A stretch of DNA of 52,910 nt from Streptomyces griseomycini (GTDB lineage: Bacteria > Actinomycetota > Actinomycetes > Streptomycetales > Streptomycetaceae): positions 1 through 52,910 of the forward strand of contig NZ_JACHJI010000027.1 of NCBI RefSeq assembly GCF_014203535.1, written 5' to 3'. The first letter of the stretch is position 1. Every line of letters starts with the position of its first letter. Below, in pieces: positions 37,443 to 47,040 of the stretch. Below the pieces are notes generated by a model, which saw only the letters and a list, made by a program, of their open reading frames with translations, did not search any database and had not been told where the DNA came from. The translations under genes and the position numbers were made by a program.

Positions 37443-38342
37443 ATGAGCATGATCGATGACGTCATCGCCCTGGCCGCCGCCCACGGCCCGCGCCTGTCCG
37501 CGCAGAGCGCCACCGTGAACGAGGCGGGCCTGGACTACCGCGTCGTCATGGCCTCCGACGCGACCGGTCAGAGGTGGGTGCTGCGCATACCGCGCCGCGT
37601 CGACGTCTCCGAGGGTATGGCCGCCGAGACGCGCGTCCTCGACCTGGTCGCTCCTGTCCTGGCCGAGGACGGTGTCGCGGTCCCCGACTGGCAGATCCGC
37701 TCCCCCGAGCTGATCGCCTACCCGGCCCTGCCCGGCGCTCCGGGTCTGACCCTGACCGACACCGGGGAGCCCGACTGGCACATGGACCCCGCCAGCCCGG
37801 ACTACGCCGAGCGCCTGGGGCGCCTGCTGGCCCGTCTGCACTCCATCACCCCGGAGCAGGCCGAAGCCGCAGGCGTCGAGGTCCGCACCCCGGCCCAGGT
37901 GCGTCAGGCGTGGCAGGACGACATCGCCCGCGTGAGCGAGGCCTTCACCGTCCTCCCCGCCCTGACCGAAGCCTGGCAGGCCTGGCTCGAGGACGACACC
38001 TGCTGGCCCGAGCAGACCGTGATGACCCACGGCGAGATCTACCCCGCGCACGTGCTGTTCGACGAGGAGGGCACGATCACCGGGGTCCTGGACTGGACCA
38101 CCGCCCGCGTGGACGACCCCGCCCGTGACCTGTCCGCCCAGTACGGCGCCGCGGGCGAAGAGATGCTGCAGGCCACCCTCACCGCGTACGAGCAGGCGGG
38201 CGGGCGCGTCCACCCCGGCCTGGCAGCCCAGACGAAGCACCTGTGGGACGCCTCCCCGATCGGGTACGCCCTGTACGCGCTGACCACCGGCGCCGATACC
38301 GACCTGGCCACCGCGGCGGCGATGCTGGACCCCGAGGCCTGA
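37443..38342 (+). CDS. Macrolide 2'-phosphotransferase-like protein (Mph family)
   Basis: 299 aa from ATG 37443. It follows the Mph layout: an N-lobe with YRVVMASDATGQRWVLRIPR, a C-lobe Brenner box THGEIYPAHVLFDEEG, the metal-binding VLDWTTARVDDPARD, and a C-terminal HLWDASPIGYALYALTTG. Mph enzymes use GTP to phosphorylate the 2'-OH of macrolide sugars and give resistance. The catalytic box reads HGE rather than HGD; I am not sure whether this clade normally does so. It lies ~20 kb from the PKS genes, so a self-resistance role is possible but not shown. Confidence 0.85.
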   Translation: MSMIDDVIALAAAHGPRLSAQSATVNEAGLDYRVVMASDATGQRWVLRIPRRVDVSEGMAAETRVLDLVAPVLAEDGVAVPDWQIRSPELIAYPALPGAPGLTLTDTGEPDWHMDPASPDYAERLGRLLARLHSITPEQAEAAGVEVRTPAQVRQAWQDDIARVSEAFTVLPALTEAWQAWLEDDTCWPEQTVMTHGEIYPAHVLFDEEGTITGVLDWTTARVDDPARDLSAQYGAAGEEMLQATLTAYEQAGGRVHPGLAAQTKHLWDASPIGYALYALTTGADTDLATAAAMLDPEA

Positions 38343-38484
38343 TACTCCGCCGGCGGCCGCACGGCCTTGGTTGATGTACTTGTGCAGGAGGTTGAGGCGG
38401 CCGGCGAGGTCGGGTCTGGTTGGTGATGTGGTCGGGGTTGGAAGGAGCTCCGGTGGGATGGCTGTGGTCGGGCTGATAGTCCGG

Positions 38485-38700
38485 GCGTGTCGCTGATCCG
38501 CTCCCAGCGGTCCGGGTCGCCGGGGCGCGGGTCGTACAGGGCCCGGCCGCCGGCGCCGAACGCCCCAGCCCGGTGGCCAGCGCGACGCCGGTGTCGACCT
38601 CGTCGGGCGTGAATCCGGTGATGTCGAGCAGCAGGCCGTCCACTGGGCCGCCGATCAGTTCGGCGTAGCGCCGGTCGGCTCGCGGGCCGGGGTGGTCGTG
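38485..38700 (-). pseudogene. Small conserved Streptomyces protein, frameshifted
   Basis: RYAELIGGPVDGLLLDITGF then TPDEVDTGVALATGLG is followed, after a single-base shift near 38565, by GAFGAGGRALYDPRP, GDPDRWERISDTPG. The combination matches a small family of unknown function found in Streptomyces. The frameshift would destroy it. Confidence 0.45.
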
Positions 38701-38769
38701 GTCGGCTCCGTGGACCCGGCGGCGTGGCAGCTGCTCGTCATCACGGTCCATCCGTTCAGCCCGGCAGGC

Positions 38770-39085
38770 TGCAGGGCTCCCCACCCCGTTACAGCAACCG
38801 TGGTGTTCAGCGAGCGCGGTGTCCAGGGATTGACGGATGGCACAGGGCAGGTCCCGTGTGCGGGCCCAGACGACGATGTGCTCGGCCACCCGCCGCAACT
38901 TGATGTTGGTGCGCTGGAAGACCTCCACAACAGCGCGCAGCCCTTGGTCCGGATCCAGTCCGCCCAAGCGATGACCGCACCGATCGCCTGATCGACCACC
39001 GCATGCGCGGTCAGGGCCTCATGCAGCTGACGGATCTGTTCCTTCAGCTCGCTGATCCGATGCTGGAGGACCTCATGGCCGGGCA
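38770..39085 (-). pseudogene. ANTAR-domain protein, frameshifted
   Basis: A coiled coil (HRISELKEQIRQLHEALT) leads into the ANTAR start VVDQAIGAVIA. One base is missing near 38965, then the other frame gives LGGLDPDQGLRAVVEVFQRT, NIKLRRVAEHIV and IRQSLDTAL. ANTAR domains bind RNA hairpins and act as antiterminators. The 5' end is missing, with an in-frame stop upstream of the coiled coil. Confidence 0.6.
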
Positions 39086-39299
39086 GTGGACTCGGCTCCG
39101 CTCAAGCAGGCCAGCCGCACTGGAGACGAGCCTGCCCAGCACCGCCCCGCGCTTCCGTGCATGCCACAGCCGGCGACCACGGTGCTCCGGTCCACCGCTG
39201 GCCGGGAAGCTGACCGCCTCGTCGGCCCATCGGGCCGCGGCACGTTACAGCCTGTCGGCCGCGGGCGCGCTGCGGCCGTCTGTCGGGGTTCTTGGCCGG

Positions 39300-39707
39300 T
39301 CAGTCGGGCACCGAGTCGGCGGTGGGATAGCTGCGCAGTACCTGGTCCACGCCGGTCACGGCCAGCATGTGGCGTACGCGTTCGCTGGGTGCGATCAACG
39401 CAAGGCGGACGCCGTTGGTTCTGGCGGTGCGGTAGGCCGTGATCAGGCAGGTCAGGCCGGTGGAGTCCAGGAACGTGACCCCGGACAGGTCCAGGAGAAC
39501 GCTGTGGCCGTCGGTGAGCAGCAGTGGCTGCAGGGTGTCGGCGAGTCGGTGGGCGGTGTGCAGGTCGAGGGCGCCTCGGACCGTGACCAGGTGGCGGTCG
39601 GTGCTTGTCCGGCGGACGTCAACGTGCGGGACGTGCTGCTGATCGTCCAGGGTGGGCGGCTGGTTGGTGCTTGTCGCCGTGTCTTTGCGCGCGTGGGGGC
39701 GGGTCAT
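39300..39707 (-). CDS. STAS-domain anti-sigma factor antagonist
   Basis: 135 aa. STAS domain with LLDLSGVTFLDSTGLTCLI (Asp-Ser-Thr at the phosphorylation loop). The start ATG 39707 overlaps the TGA of the upstream SpoIIE phosphatase gene (ATGA, 4 bp), so the two are translationally coupled. The phosphatase would be expected to dephosphorylate this or a related antagonist. A disordered basic N-terminus of about 40 residues precedes the domain. Confidence 0.9.
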   Translation of the reverse strand: MTRPHARKDTATSTNQPPTLDDQQHVPHVDVRRTSTDRHLVTVRGALDLHTAHRLADTLQPLLLTDGHSVLLDLSGVTFLDSTGLTCLITAYRTARTNGVRLALIAPSERVRHMLAVTGVDQVLRSYPTADSVPD

Positions 39708-40924
39708 GGGATCAGCTCCTGCTGGTGGCCGCCGCGCCACTCGGTGAGCAGGACGGCGGCGTCGTCGTCGAGCTTGCCGTCGTGGTGTTCCATGACGGCG
39801 GTCATCAGCCGACGCAGGGTTTCGTGCAGGGTGTGCCGGCCGGAGTGGTGGCGGCGGATGAAGTCGACGAAGCGGTCCCGGCCGAACTCGACTCCGCGGG
39901 CGTCGCGGGCCTCGACGATTCCGTCGGTGTACAGCAGCAGGCGGTCCCCGGGTTCCAGCTGCTCGGTGGCCATGATGATGGGCAGGCCCAGGCCGGTACC
40001 CATGGGCCCGGCCGGGGGGCAGGCGAGTTCGCTGGTCCAGCGGCTGTCGCGGATCAGGATCGGCAGATGGTGACCGCGGTTGATCCACGTCAGTCTGCCG
40101 CTTTCCATGTCCAGGTCTGCCAGGATCGCAGTGACGTAGCGGTGGGCGTTGAACTGCTCGATCAGGGCGCGCTCCACTGCCTGGCTGGTCTCCGCGAGCG
40201 TGGCGCCCTGTCGGCGGGCGTTTCGGCAGGCGGCCACGGCGACGTTGGCGGTGATGCCGGCGGTGGTGTCGTGGCCCATGGCATCGAAGACGCCCAGATG
40301 GAGGGTGTGGCCGGCCACGGCGTAGTCGAAGGCGTCCCCGCCGACCTGGTAGGCGGGTTCCATCACCGCGCCGACGGTGGTGGCGTGCCCGGCGTAGGCG
40401 GGCGGCGGGGTCAGGTTCCACTGCATCTCCGCGGCCACGTTCATCGGCTCGGTGCGCACCAGGCGGGCGTAGGAGTCGCTGAAGGACCGTTTGCTCAGCA
40501 GCAGCAGGGCCACCATCGACGCCAGGTCCTTCAAGGCCTGGCGGACGGGTTCCGTGTCGGTGTCGGTGTCAGCCCGCAGCACCCCCAGACGCTCCACACC
40601 GTCGGTGATGGCCACCCACCACCGCCGCCGCGCACCGTCACCCACCCGGGCCCGTGTGGACTCGGGGATCACTTCCACACGCTGGTAGGCCTGGCCGGGC
40701 AGGCTGCCCGACACGGTGAACTCCTGCCCGCCCTCCCCTGCGTCCAGCCCCCAACCGGTGAGTTCGCGCAGTACCGTCTCCTGGACGTCCACCAGGAAAA
40801 CAGCCGTGTCGTGCATGCCCGCCGAGGCGGCATGGTCGGCGACCAACTGCGGAAGCTGCTCGAGCGTGATCGTATGACTGGCCTGCATCAACCGCACCAG
40901 CGACACCGCACTACTCTCCGTCAC
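39704..40924 (-). CDS. SpoIIE/RsbU-type PP2C serine phosphatase
   Basis: 406 aa from GTG 40924, with GAGGGG about 10 nt upstream. The N-terminal half (to about 180) is GAF-like in pattern and could sense a signal. The catalytic half has VGGDAFDY (about 195), GVFDAMGHDTTAG (about 212-224), GRLTWINRGHH and LLLYTDGIVEARD, the metal-binding acidic set of PP2C phosphatases. RsbU-type enzymes dephosphorylate STAS antagonists. It is coupled to a STAS gene downstream, which supports that role. A GTACCC on the plus strand at 41037 reads GGGTAC toward this gene and could be a sigma-B-like -10. Confidence 0.92.
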   Translation of the reverse strand: MTESSAVSLVRLMQASHTITLEQLPQLVADHAASAGMHDTAVFLVDVQETVLRELTGWGLDAGEGGQEFTVSGSLPGQAYQRVEVIPESTRARVGDGARRRWWVAITDGVERLGVLRADTDTDTEPVRQALKDLASMVALLLLSKRSFSDSYARLVRTEPMNVAAEMQWNLTPPPAYAGHATTVGAVMEPAYQVGGDAFDYAVAGHTLHLGVFDAMGHDTTAGITANVAVAACRNARRQGATLAETSQAVERALIEQFNAHRYVTAILADLDMESGRLTWINRGHHLPILIRDSRWTSELACPPAGPMGTGLGLPIIMATEQLEPGDRLLLYTDGIVEARDARGVEFGRDRFVDFIRRHHSGRHTLHETLRRLMTAVMEHHDGKLDDDAAVLLTEWRGGHQQELIP

Positions 40925-41543
40925 GGTCCTGGATCCCCTCGCCGGGCGGACATACAAGGCCCTGAACGGCGCGCCGCTTCGCGGCCTCACGACCACGTCT
41001 GTGCCCTTTGCCCTTTTTCCCTCAATCATCCCGCAAGTACCCCCTCCACGGCGGCATGCACCGATCGGCAGCAAGGGATGGCCCCTGGTCGCACATCCGA
41101 TTCCGGGACCCGGCCGGGACGATGCCAGAGCCTGCAAGCCCGGTCCTCTCCTGTCGGCCACGCCGTCTCCACCGCTGAAGAGCGAAGCGACCTGCGGGGA
41201 GCACAACACCGCCGCAACGCAGCAGCCAGCCCGGCCTCCCGCCGCCACGGCAGCAAGAATCTGCTGGAGGCGTCCTACGGTGACAGCCACGTACACCCGT
41301 TCGCACGAGCTGTCACTGGAACGGCCTGGATGCACGGTGCGCGCCGGAGTGGTCACCGTACGACAGCCGCCGCCTGTTCGTTCGAGGCGTGAGCTCAACC
41401 GCGATCTCCCGCCCTCGTGTCAGTACACGACCTGGACATTTACCGCTCAGTGACAGTGAAGACATCTCTGATCTCTCACCTCAAGACAGTGACCCCACCC
41501 ACCGAAACAGCCACTGACCAGCACCAACACACAAACCCCACTG
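40925..41543. other. 620-bp gap without a recognised gene
   Basis: Lies upstream of the phosphatase gene and next to an IS3 remnant. On the minus strand, GCAT-N13-GGGTAC around 41037-41059 is near the actinobacterial sigma-B consensus (GNNT-N14-16-GGGTAY) but the spacer is one short. No other feature seen. Confidence 0.4.
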
Positions 41544-41795
41544 TCACGAAACCGAGAGATCGCAGCCGTCGTCGCGGCCTCCGGGCACGGCCTGTGAGTC
41601 GTCCTTGCGAACCCACGTCCGCGGCGACTCCGCGGTGATGCCGAGGTCCGCGGCCACCGCCGCGTACGTCCGCTTGCCGGCCGCAGCGCGGCAGAGCGCG
41701 ACGGCCTCCTTCCTGAACCCCTCCGGATACGGAGGCTTGCCTTCCACCTGGGCATCCCTCCCTGAACCATCAAGATCCATCGTCAGGGTTTCCAC
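41544..41795 (-). mobile_element. IS3-family transposase OrfA remnant
   Basis: KPPYPEGFRKEAVALCRAAA then GKRTYAAVAADLGITAES and RTWVRKDD match the helix-turn-helix OrfA of IS3-type elements. The catalytic OrfB is absent. The natural start seems shifted by one base relative to the conserved part (ATG in AGGGATGCCCAGG), so the 5' end is also damaged. Confidence 0.7.
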
Positions 41796-42030
41796 ACCAA
41801 AGGATCATCCTCAGTCACCGGCAGGCCGATTCCCGTTGACATGCCGAGGGGAGGCCGCTTCTTCCGTTCCGGGTGGATCAGCGGCTGAGTCCGCGGCCCA
41901 TGGGATTGACCACCGTGACTTGAGTCATGGACTTCGAGTGGTGGCAGCGGGTCTCGCAGTCGCGGGCCAGGCGGCAGTGCGGATCGTCCGCCCATGGTGG
42001 CTGCTGTGGGCGAGCATGCATCATGACCGT

Positions 42031-42564
42031 ATGACGGATCTTACTGAAGTCCGATCTGGACGGTCTCCGGCACCTGGCAGCACCGACGCGTTGCGCGCGC
42101 TGGCCGATGGCCACCATGCCCGGACTGTGCGCGCCCTGGGTTGCTCCGAGGTTGCCAGGCACGCGGTGAAGTCTTACGCGATCGAGGCGCCCGGCCGGAC
42201 CGTGACGGACCAGGATGCACAAGCAGCGGTGCGGATCGCGGCCGATCACCTGTCGTCGGCGTACCTGCGGGGCTCGCTCGGGTTGGCTGTGCTGCTGGTG
42301 CACGCCGGTGGTGACGGTGATTACGTTCTGGTGCACACGTGGATCGAGGGTTACATGTCCGACCTTGCTGTCTTCACCGGGCCGGTGGGTGATGTCAGCC
42401 GGCTGCGGCCTGGCCGGTCGGGTCTTGCTCCGTGCGTCTGGGAAGCGGCGGTACTGGCTCACGAGCGGGACGCGTTCAGCCGGCACGTGCTGGACGGAGA
42501 CGGCGCGCTTGAGGAGCGGCTGGACGTGTGGCGCGGTGACGTACTCGAAGGCGAGGTTCGATGA
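42031..42564 (+). CDS. Hypothetical protein coupled to an acetyltransferase gene
   Basis: 177 aa. I do not recognise the family. It begins MTDLTEVRSGRSPAPGSTDA and contains VTDQDAQAAVRIAADHLSSA and LAVLLVHAGGDGDYVLVHTW, a mixed alpha/beta protein. The stop TGA overlaps the ATG of the GNAT gene (ATGA), so they form a coupled pair. A shared substrate or toxin-like role is possible but nothing proves it. Confidence 0.65.
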   Translation: MTDLTEVRSGRSPAPGSTDALRALADGHHARTVRALGCSEVARHAVKSYAIEAPGRTVTDQDAQAAVRIAADHLSSAYLRGSLGLAVLLVHAGGDGDYVLVHTWIEGYMSDLAVFTGPVGDVSRLRPGRSGLAPCVWEAAVLAHERDAFSRHVLDGDGALEERLDVWRGDVLEGEVR

Positions 42565-43031
42565 CGGCTGTCGGGATGCCGCGGGTGCGGCACGCACGGC
42601 CCGTCGATCTCTCGCACATCGCCCTGCTGGCTGCTGAGCATGCGGCGTACGAGAACGCGGGGCAGCCGCCTGCCGATCTGTCCCGGCGGCTGGATGCGCT
42701 GCTCTTCGGTTCCGCGGCTGGGCGGCTGCGCTGCTTCGTCGCGGAGCTGGGCGACGGCGAGATCATCGGGTACGCCTCGTGCGCGCCTGAGGTGTCCACT
42801 TGGGACGGTGCGGAGTACCTCCACATGGACTGCCTCTTCCTGCGGGAGCACTACCGGGGCCTGGGGGTCGGCCGGATGCTGGTGGATGCCGTGCTGGACG
42901 AAGCACGTGCACTCGGACTTGACCAAGTGCAGTGGCAGACTCCCCCTTGGAACAAGGACGCGATCAGGTTCTACGACCGGCTGGGCGCTCAAGCGAAGGA
43001 GAAGCGGCGTTACTTCCTGCCCATCCACTGA
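42561..43031 (+). CDS. GNAT-family acetyltransferase
   Basis: 156 aa. The acetyl-CoA loop is in LFLREHYRGLGVGRMLVDAV (R-G-x-G-V-G-R) followed by RFYDRLGAQAKEKRRYFL near the C-terminus, typical of GNAT enzymes. Substrate unknown. Starts inside the stop codon of the preceding gene. Confidence 0.9.
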   Translation: MTAVGMPRVRHARPVDLSHIALLAAEHAAYENAGQPPADLSRRLDALLFGSAAGRLRCFVAELGDGEIIGYASCAPEVSTWDGAEYLHMDCLFLREHYRGLGVGRMLVDAVLDEARALGLDQVQWQTPPWNKDAIRFYDRLGAQAKEKRRYFLPIH

Positions 43032-43379
43032 ATCGGTTGCGGCCCTCCCCCATTGCCTTCTTCGTGGCTCCGCAACGGATCCTCCGGTCTTCGGGTGCGG
43101 CATGGCTTCTCCCTTGTTGTTCATGATCCGGAGGGGGTGCCACCAGGCCCGGAATCATCGACGGACCCGGTGATGAAGGGCTTGAGCGTCGGCTTCACGG
43201 CCTGCTCATCCCGATCCGCTCGTCACCGGAACGGGTTCTGGACCGCGGTTGCAGCACCCGGCGGTGTCGGCTTTGCGGGAACGGTTCGGGTCACCGGCCC
43301 AGATTCGCAAGGCTGGCCGTCGGCGGCTGGTCACCCTGCTGCGGCCGTAGGCGTCGCGGACGGCCGAACGGCCGGTTAC

Positions 43380-43700
43380 GGACGCTGACCGCGAGCTGGT
43401 AGTTGGCGCGTTCGCCCGGGGCTCCGCAGTACTGCGGACCCCGGCGGCTGGCGCTCTCCCTTCCTCGGGCACCGACACGTCGTCGATCCCGCCAGGCCGT
43501 CGGAGCGAGGAGCGGCAGCATGCGCTCGCAGATCCACCGCCGCACCGGCACGGGACCCCGGGCGGACCGGTTCACGAGCTGCCGCAGGTTCTGTTCGTTG
43601 CCGTCCGGTAATCGTGAAGCCATGGCCTGGACCGGCTCGCGGCGGCAGTCCAGCATCAGTACCCGCAGGGAGCGGTCGTCCTCAGCCCGCCGGTCCTGCG
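43380..43700 (-). mobile_element. IS701-family transposase, N-terminal fragment, frameshifted
   Basis: LDCRREPVQAMASRLPDGNE, QNLRQLVNRSARGPVPVRR, then after a shift RGPQYCGAPGERANYQLAVS. This matches the first part of IS701 transposases (DGRRKSVEPMA..., VARQYCGALGKRANCQVAVS). The DDE core beyond this is missing; a C-terminal fragment of the same family lies at 46757-47025. Confidence 0.7.
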
Positions 43701-43823
43701 CGGCGCCGATGCGGACACATCAGCCACGTACAACGCCGACTTCGCCCGTACGCGGTTCACTTCGTGCGTGTCCGCACATCCGCCATGCCCCGGACGAGAC
43801 CGGCGGAAAGACCTGGCGGAGTC

Positions 43824-44441
43824 CTACTGATGCCGCCCCTGTGGCGGATGGAGGTCGAGGATCATGTCGAGTGCCTGTGTGCCGTCCGCGCCGGTGAAGG
43901 AGCCGACGGTTCGGAATGCCTGTTTCTCGTAGTATCGAATGGCGCGTGGGTTGTCGGTGAGAACACCACCCCACAGGATGATTCTCTTTTTGCCGAAACG
44001 TCGTGCGACGTCCGCGACGAGGGGGAAGACCTGTGTCCCCACTCCCCTGCCCTGATAGTCGTCAGCGAGAGTCGGGCCGAATCGACAGTCCGTCGCCGTC
44101 AGCTGGATGCCTGCTCTTCGGTAGCGGGCGATGTCCGACGGGTGGAGATCGAGGCTGAGTTCCAGGAGGCCGACGACCCTGCCGGACGGCACCTCCTCGA
44201 GCACCAGCCTGAGCTTGTCGTAACGGGCGATCGCGTCACACAGCTCCCGGGCAGCCCCGAGGTCGTATCCGTCGAACGTACTCAGCCGCCTCGATTCGGC
44301 GGACAACCCTTCCAAGAAGGCTGCCAGATGAGCCGCGTCAGCGGACGTGAGCGGGCGGAAGACGACCTCCGAACCGTCGTCCAGACTCAAGTGCCGGGTC
44401 AGGACAAGGGGGTCCTCGGCGACCGCCGTCAAGGTGAGCAT
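43824..44441 (-). CDS. GNAT-family acetyltransferase
   Basis: 205 aa from ATG 44441, with GGAGGG 8 nt upstream. Contains FRPLTSADAAHLAAFLEGLS at the start and the acetyl-CoA loop DDYQGRGVGTQVFPLV, followed by NPRAIRYYEKQAF. The substrate is unknown. The neighbours on both sides are IS remnants. Confidence 0.92.
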   Translation of the reverse strand: MLTLTAVAEDPLVLTRHLSLDDGSEVVFRPLTSADAAHLAAFLEGLSAESRRLSTFDGYDLGAARELCDAIARYDKLRLVLEEVPSGRVVGLLELSLDLHPSDIARYRRAGIQLTATDCRFGPTLADDYQGRGVGTQVFPLVADVARRFGKKRIILWGGVLTDNPRAIRYYEKQAFRTVGSFTGADGTQALDMILDLHPPQGRHQ

Positions 44442-44754
44442 CCAGCAGCCCTCCGCTCAGACTCGGTGGCATGAACCTACTGGCCGCCGGCCTTCGACGA
44501 CAATGCTCAGCCTGCAACGACACAGGTGAGCCACTTTGGTCTCACACCAGCATGGTCGATACCGGTGGGTGATCGAGAGGGCTGTCTCCCGGTGGTCGGG
44601 CTGCCGCCGTGCGCCCCGGTGTCACGGGCAAAGGCCTGAGCACATCCCCGGCTTCGCCGCAGTCCTCGCCCACCATCGCCGACTCGTCGGGAGGTGGCTG
44701 TCAGACCCATGCCCGGTGGGTGGTGGCGATGTCCCGGACCCGGCGGGACAGACC
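44442..44754. other. Gap, nothing recognised
   Basis: 313 bp between the GNAT gene and the ISL3 remnant. It may hold decayed ISL3 sequence, but I cannot support a match. Confidence 0.4.
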
Positions 44755-45418
44755 CTACCCCTGGTGGAAGCGGTCACTGACCTGCACGGCCACAGGGACT
44801 CCGTCGGTGATTCCCTGCCGGTGGGCCAGCGAGCCGTCGCGGCAGACGAGCCCGACACCGGGATGCTCACAGAGCCAGCGGCTGAGCTGTTCGGCGTCCC
44901 GCCCCTCCCACGGCGTGAACAGGGGCCGGGTAGCGGCGTCGGCCAACAGGGCTCCGTAGATGTCGCCGCAGAGGGCGAAGCCGTCCACTCCCAGCGCCCG
45001 GGGTCTACGAGGGGCAGGCAGCGGTATCCGCATCAGCTGCGAGGGGACGGTGCACCGCGAGAACGCGACGTTCAGGATCTGCGGCATCCCCGGCCCGCCA
45101 CCAGCCCCCACAGCTTCGACCACCCGCCGGAGCAGGGGCGCGCCGCTGGGAGTGCGCCGTCAGCCCCGGCACCCGCTCGGCGGACGTCGCCTTCACGCAC
45201 GCGGTGTTCTCGCAGAACAGACGGCGCGCGCTCAGCTCGATCAACACCGGACGGTCACCCGACGACGCATGGGCGAGTCCTCTGACGTAACGGCTGTGGC
45301 ACCGCCCGCTCAGCATCCCGCAGCCGGTGCAGGCCGTGGGAACACACGACCGCGTACGCGCACGGACAAGCACCGCAGGCCCGGAATCGTCGACCGACGG
45401 GACCATCACACCCGCCAA
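44755..45418 (-). mobile_element. ISL3-family transposase remnant, frameshifted
   Basis: The N-terminal zinc-finger part reads CTGCGMLSGRCHSRYVRGLA, then VLIELSARRLFCENTACVKA. After a frame change near 45120 the catalytic start follows: VEAVGAGGGPGMPQILNVA, RALGVDGFALCGDIYGALLA and GRDAEQLSRWLCEHPGV. The first DDE Asp (GVD.FAL) is kept but the protein stops at 44755, losing about half its length. Confidence 0.75.
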
Positions 45419-45566
45419 GTGCAGTGGCGACCGGTGTAGTTCAACTGAGCACGCTCAAAGACGGCCCGTTCCTCGTGTCCTTGGCGTGCCCAGCGTGGCC
45501 GCCCCGCAGAACTCGGGCCAGGATCCGTTTCTCGAAGACAGCGGGGTCCTCACCGAACCGCCCTGA

Positions 45567-46736
45567 TCACGGCATGGACCGCAAGGGCGGGTGCTGTGTC
45601 GTTATCCCCGGTGGCTGGAGCAGGGGCGGGACCTCCGGGCCGGGGTCCTCGGTGACGACGACTCCCGCAGCCGCGTGGTCGAAGCTGACGGGCCAGCGGG
45701 TGAGTTGACTGGCCAGGGCGCCGGTCAGCTGTGCCTGGTCGAGGTCGGCCGTGCTCAGGTCGGTGCCGCGCAGGTCGGCCAGGCGCAGGTCGGCGCGGCG
45801 GAAGACGGTGCCCTCGGCGTCGGCCTTGCGCAGGTTCGCCTCGCGCAGGTCGGCGTCGGTGAAGTCAGCGTTCCGTAGGTCGGTTTCGACGAGTCGAGCA
45901 CCCCGCAGGTCGGTCAGGACGCAGCGGCCCCGGCGCAGGATTGCGGTCGTCAGGTCGGCGTGCCGCAGGTTGGCCGAGACGAGGGAGGTCTGGGTCAGAT
46001 TGGCGTGGTAGAGGCCTGCCGCCTCCATGCAGACGCGGTCGAGGTTGACCTCGGGTAGCCACAGCCCGTCGCAGTCGGCCCGACGCAGGTCGGTGGCGCT
46101 GAGGTTGACCCAGCGCTGCTCGCGGTGCTGGCACAGCACACCGAGGCCGGTCAGCGCCACCTGGGCATCGGGGGCACGGGCCTCCAGCGGCGCGATGTCG
46201 TTGATGGGCATGTCCTCCGCCGGCTGCTCCGGCCCGCGGGGCGGCCAGGGCAGGTGCGTGCGCAGGTACGCGGCCTGGATGGAGATGACGGCTTCGCGGT
46301 CGCGGGCCGACTGCTCCGCGATCCGCCACAGTGCGTGGAACCCGCCGATGCGCACATCCAGCTTGTCGCTGCCGAGCTGGTCGACCGCCCGGCTGAACCG
46401 GTCGGTGATGTACCCCTCCTGGGTGAGGCGCAGGTTGTCCTGGCTGATCCGCAGCTGCCGCCAGGTGGCGTACGCGCCGACGAGCACCACCAAGCCGCCG
46501 ATCACCTGCAGAAGAGCCGTCCGGACATCGTTCACCGCCTTCAATCGGTCCTGCGGGGCGACGCTCGCCCCGGCGAGATCGTGGTCGACCACGACGCCCG
46601 GCAGAACGACGAACACGGTTCCCAGAACCACCAGGCCCACCGCTCCGGCCAGCAACCCCACGGCTCCACGACGCCTGCCCAGCCGCTCGCGCCGCGGCCG
46701 CCGACCGTTGTCCGACTCCCCCGTCCCCATGGGCAC
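45567..46736 (-). CDS. Membrane-anchored pentapeptide-repeat protein
   Basis: About 389 aa. Start is GTG 46736 or ATG 46730, with no strong ribosome site for either. Two transmembrane helices (AVGLLAGAVGLVVLGTVFVV and LLQVIGGLVVLVGAYATW) are followed by a helical region with FSRAVDQLGSDKLDVRIGGF and then 15-20 pentapeptide repeats A(D/N)LxX (about residues 220-335: ANLRHADLTTAIL, ADLREANLRKADAEGT and so on). Pentapeptide repeats build a right-handed beta-helix. The 'RFSRAVDQLGSDKLDVRIGG' segment recurs in membrane proteins of this type in actinobacteria. Function unknown. Confidence 0.85.
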   Translation of the reverse strand: MPMGTGESDNGRRPRRERLGRRRGAVGLLAGAVGLVVLGTVFVVLPGVVVDHDLAGASVAPQDRLKAVNDVRTALLQVIGGLVVLVGAYATWRQLRISQDNLRLTQEGYITDRFSRAVDQLGSDKLDVRIGGFHALWRIAEQSARDREAVISIQAAYLRTHLPWPPRGPEQPAEDMPINDIAPLEARAPDAQVALTGLGVLCQHREQRWVNLSATDLRRADCDGLWLPEVNLDRVCMEAAGLYHANLTQTSLVSANLRHADLTTAILRRGRCVLTDLRGARLVETDLRNADFTDADLREANLRKADAEGTVFRRADLRLADLRGTDLSTADLDQAQLTGALASQLTRWPVSFDHAAAGVVVTEDPGPEVPPLLQPPGITTQHPPLRSMP

Positions 46737-46756
46737 GGGAGCCTAATGGGACTCCG

Positions 46757-47025
46757 TCAGGTTTGTCTTGATGTCGTGTGCGGTCTGCTGGGCAGGGGCT
46801 GGTCGCAGGTGGCGCAGATGCCGGTCCGGCACCTCAAGATGTTCTGGAGGGCGCCGAGGATCTGGTAGGGGGTGGGTGCGGTCCAGGTGCTTCTGGGGCC
46901 AGACGCTGTTCGGTGAGAAACGCGTGGGCGGCGGTCACGAGGGTGACGTGGTGGTGCCGGCCGGGCCAGGACCGGCCTCGAAGTGGTCCAGGCCCAGGCC
47001 GTGCTTGAGTTCGCGGTGGACATCT
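46757..47025 (-). mobile_element. IS701-family transposase, C-terminal fragment
   Basis: Pieces in three frames spell ELKHGLGLDHFE, PGRHHHVTLVTAAHAFLTEQ and YQILGALQNILRC, RTGICATC. This order matches the end of IS701-type transposases. Two or more frameshifts separate the pieces. The element's middle is not in between the two fragments of this family, so they come from different events. Confidence 0.65.
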
Positions 47026-47040
47026 CACGGCTTTGACTCG

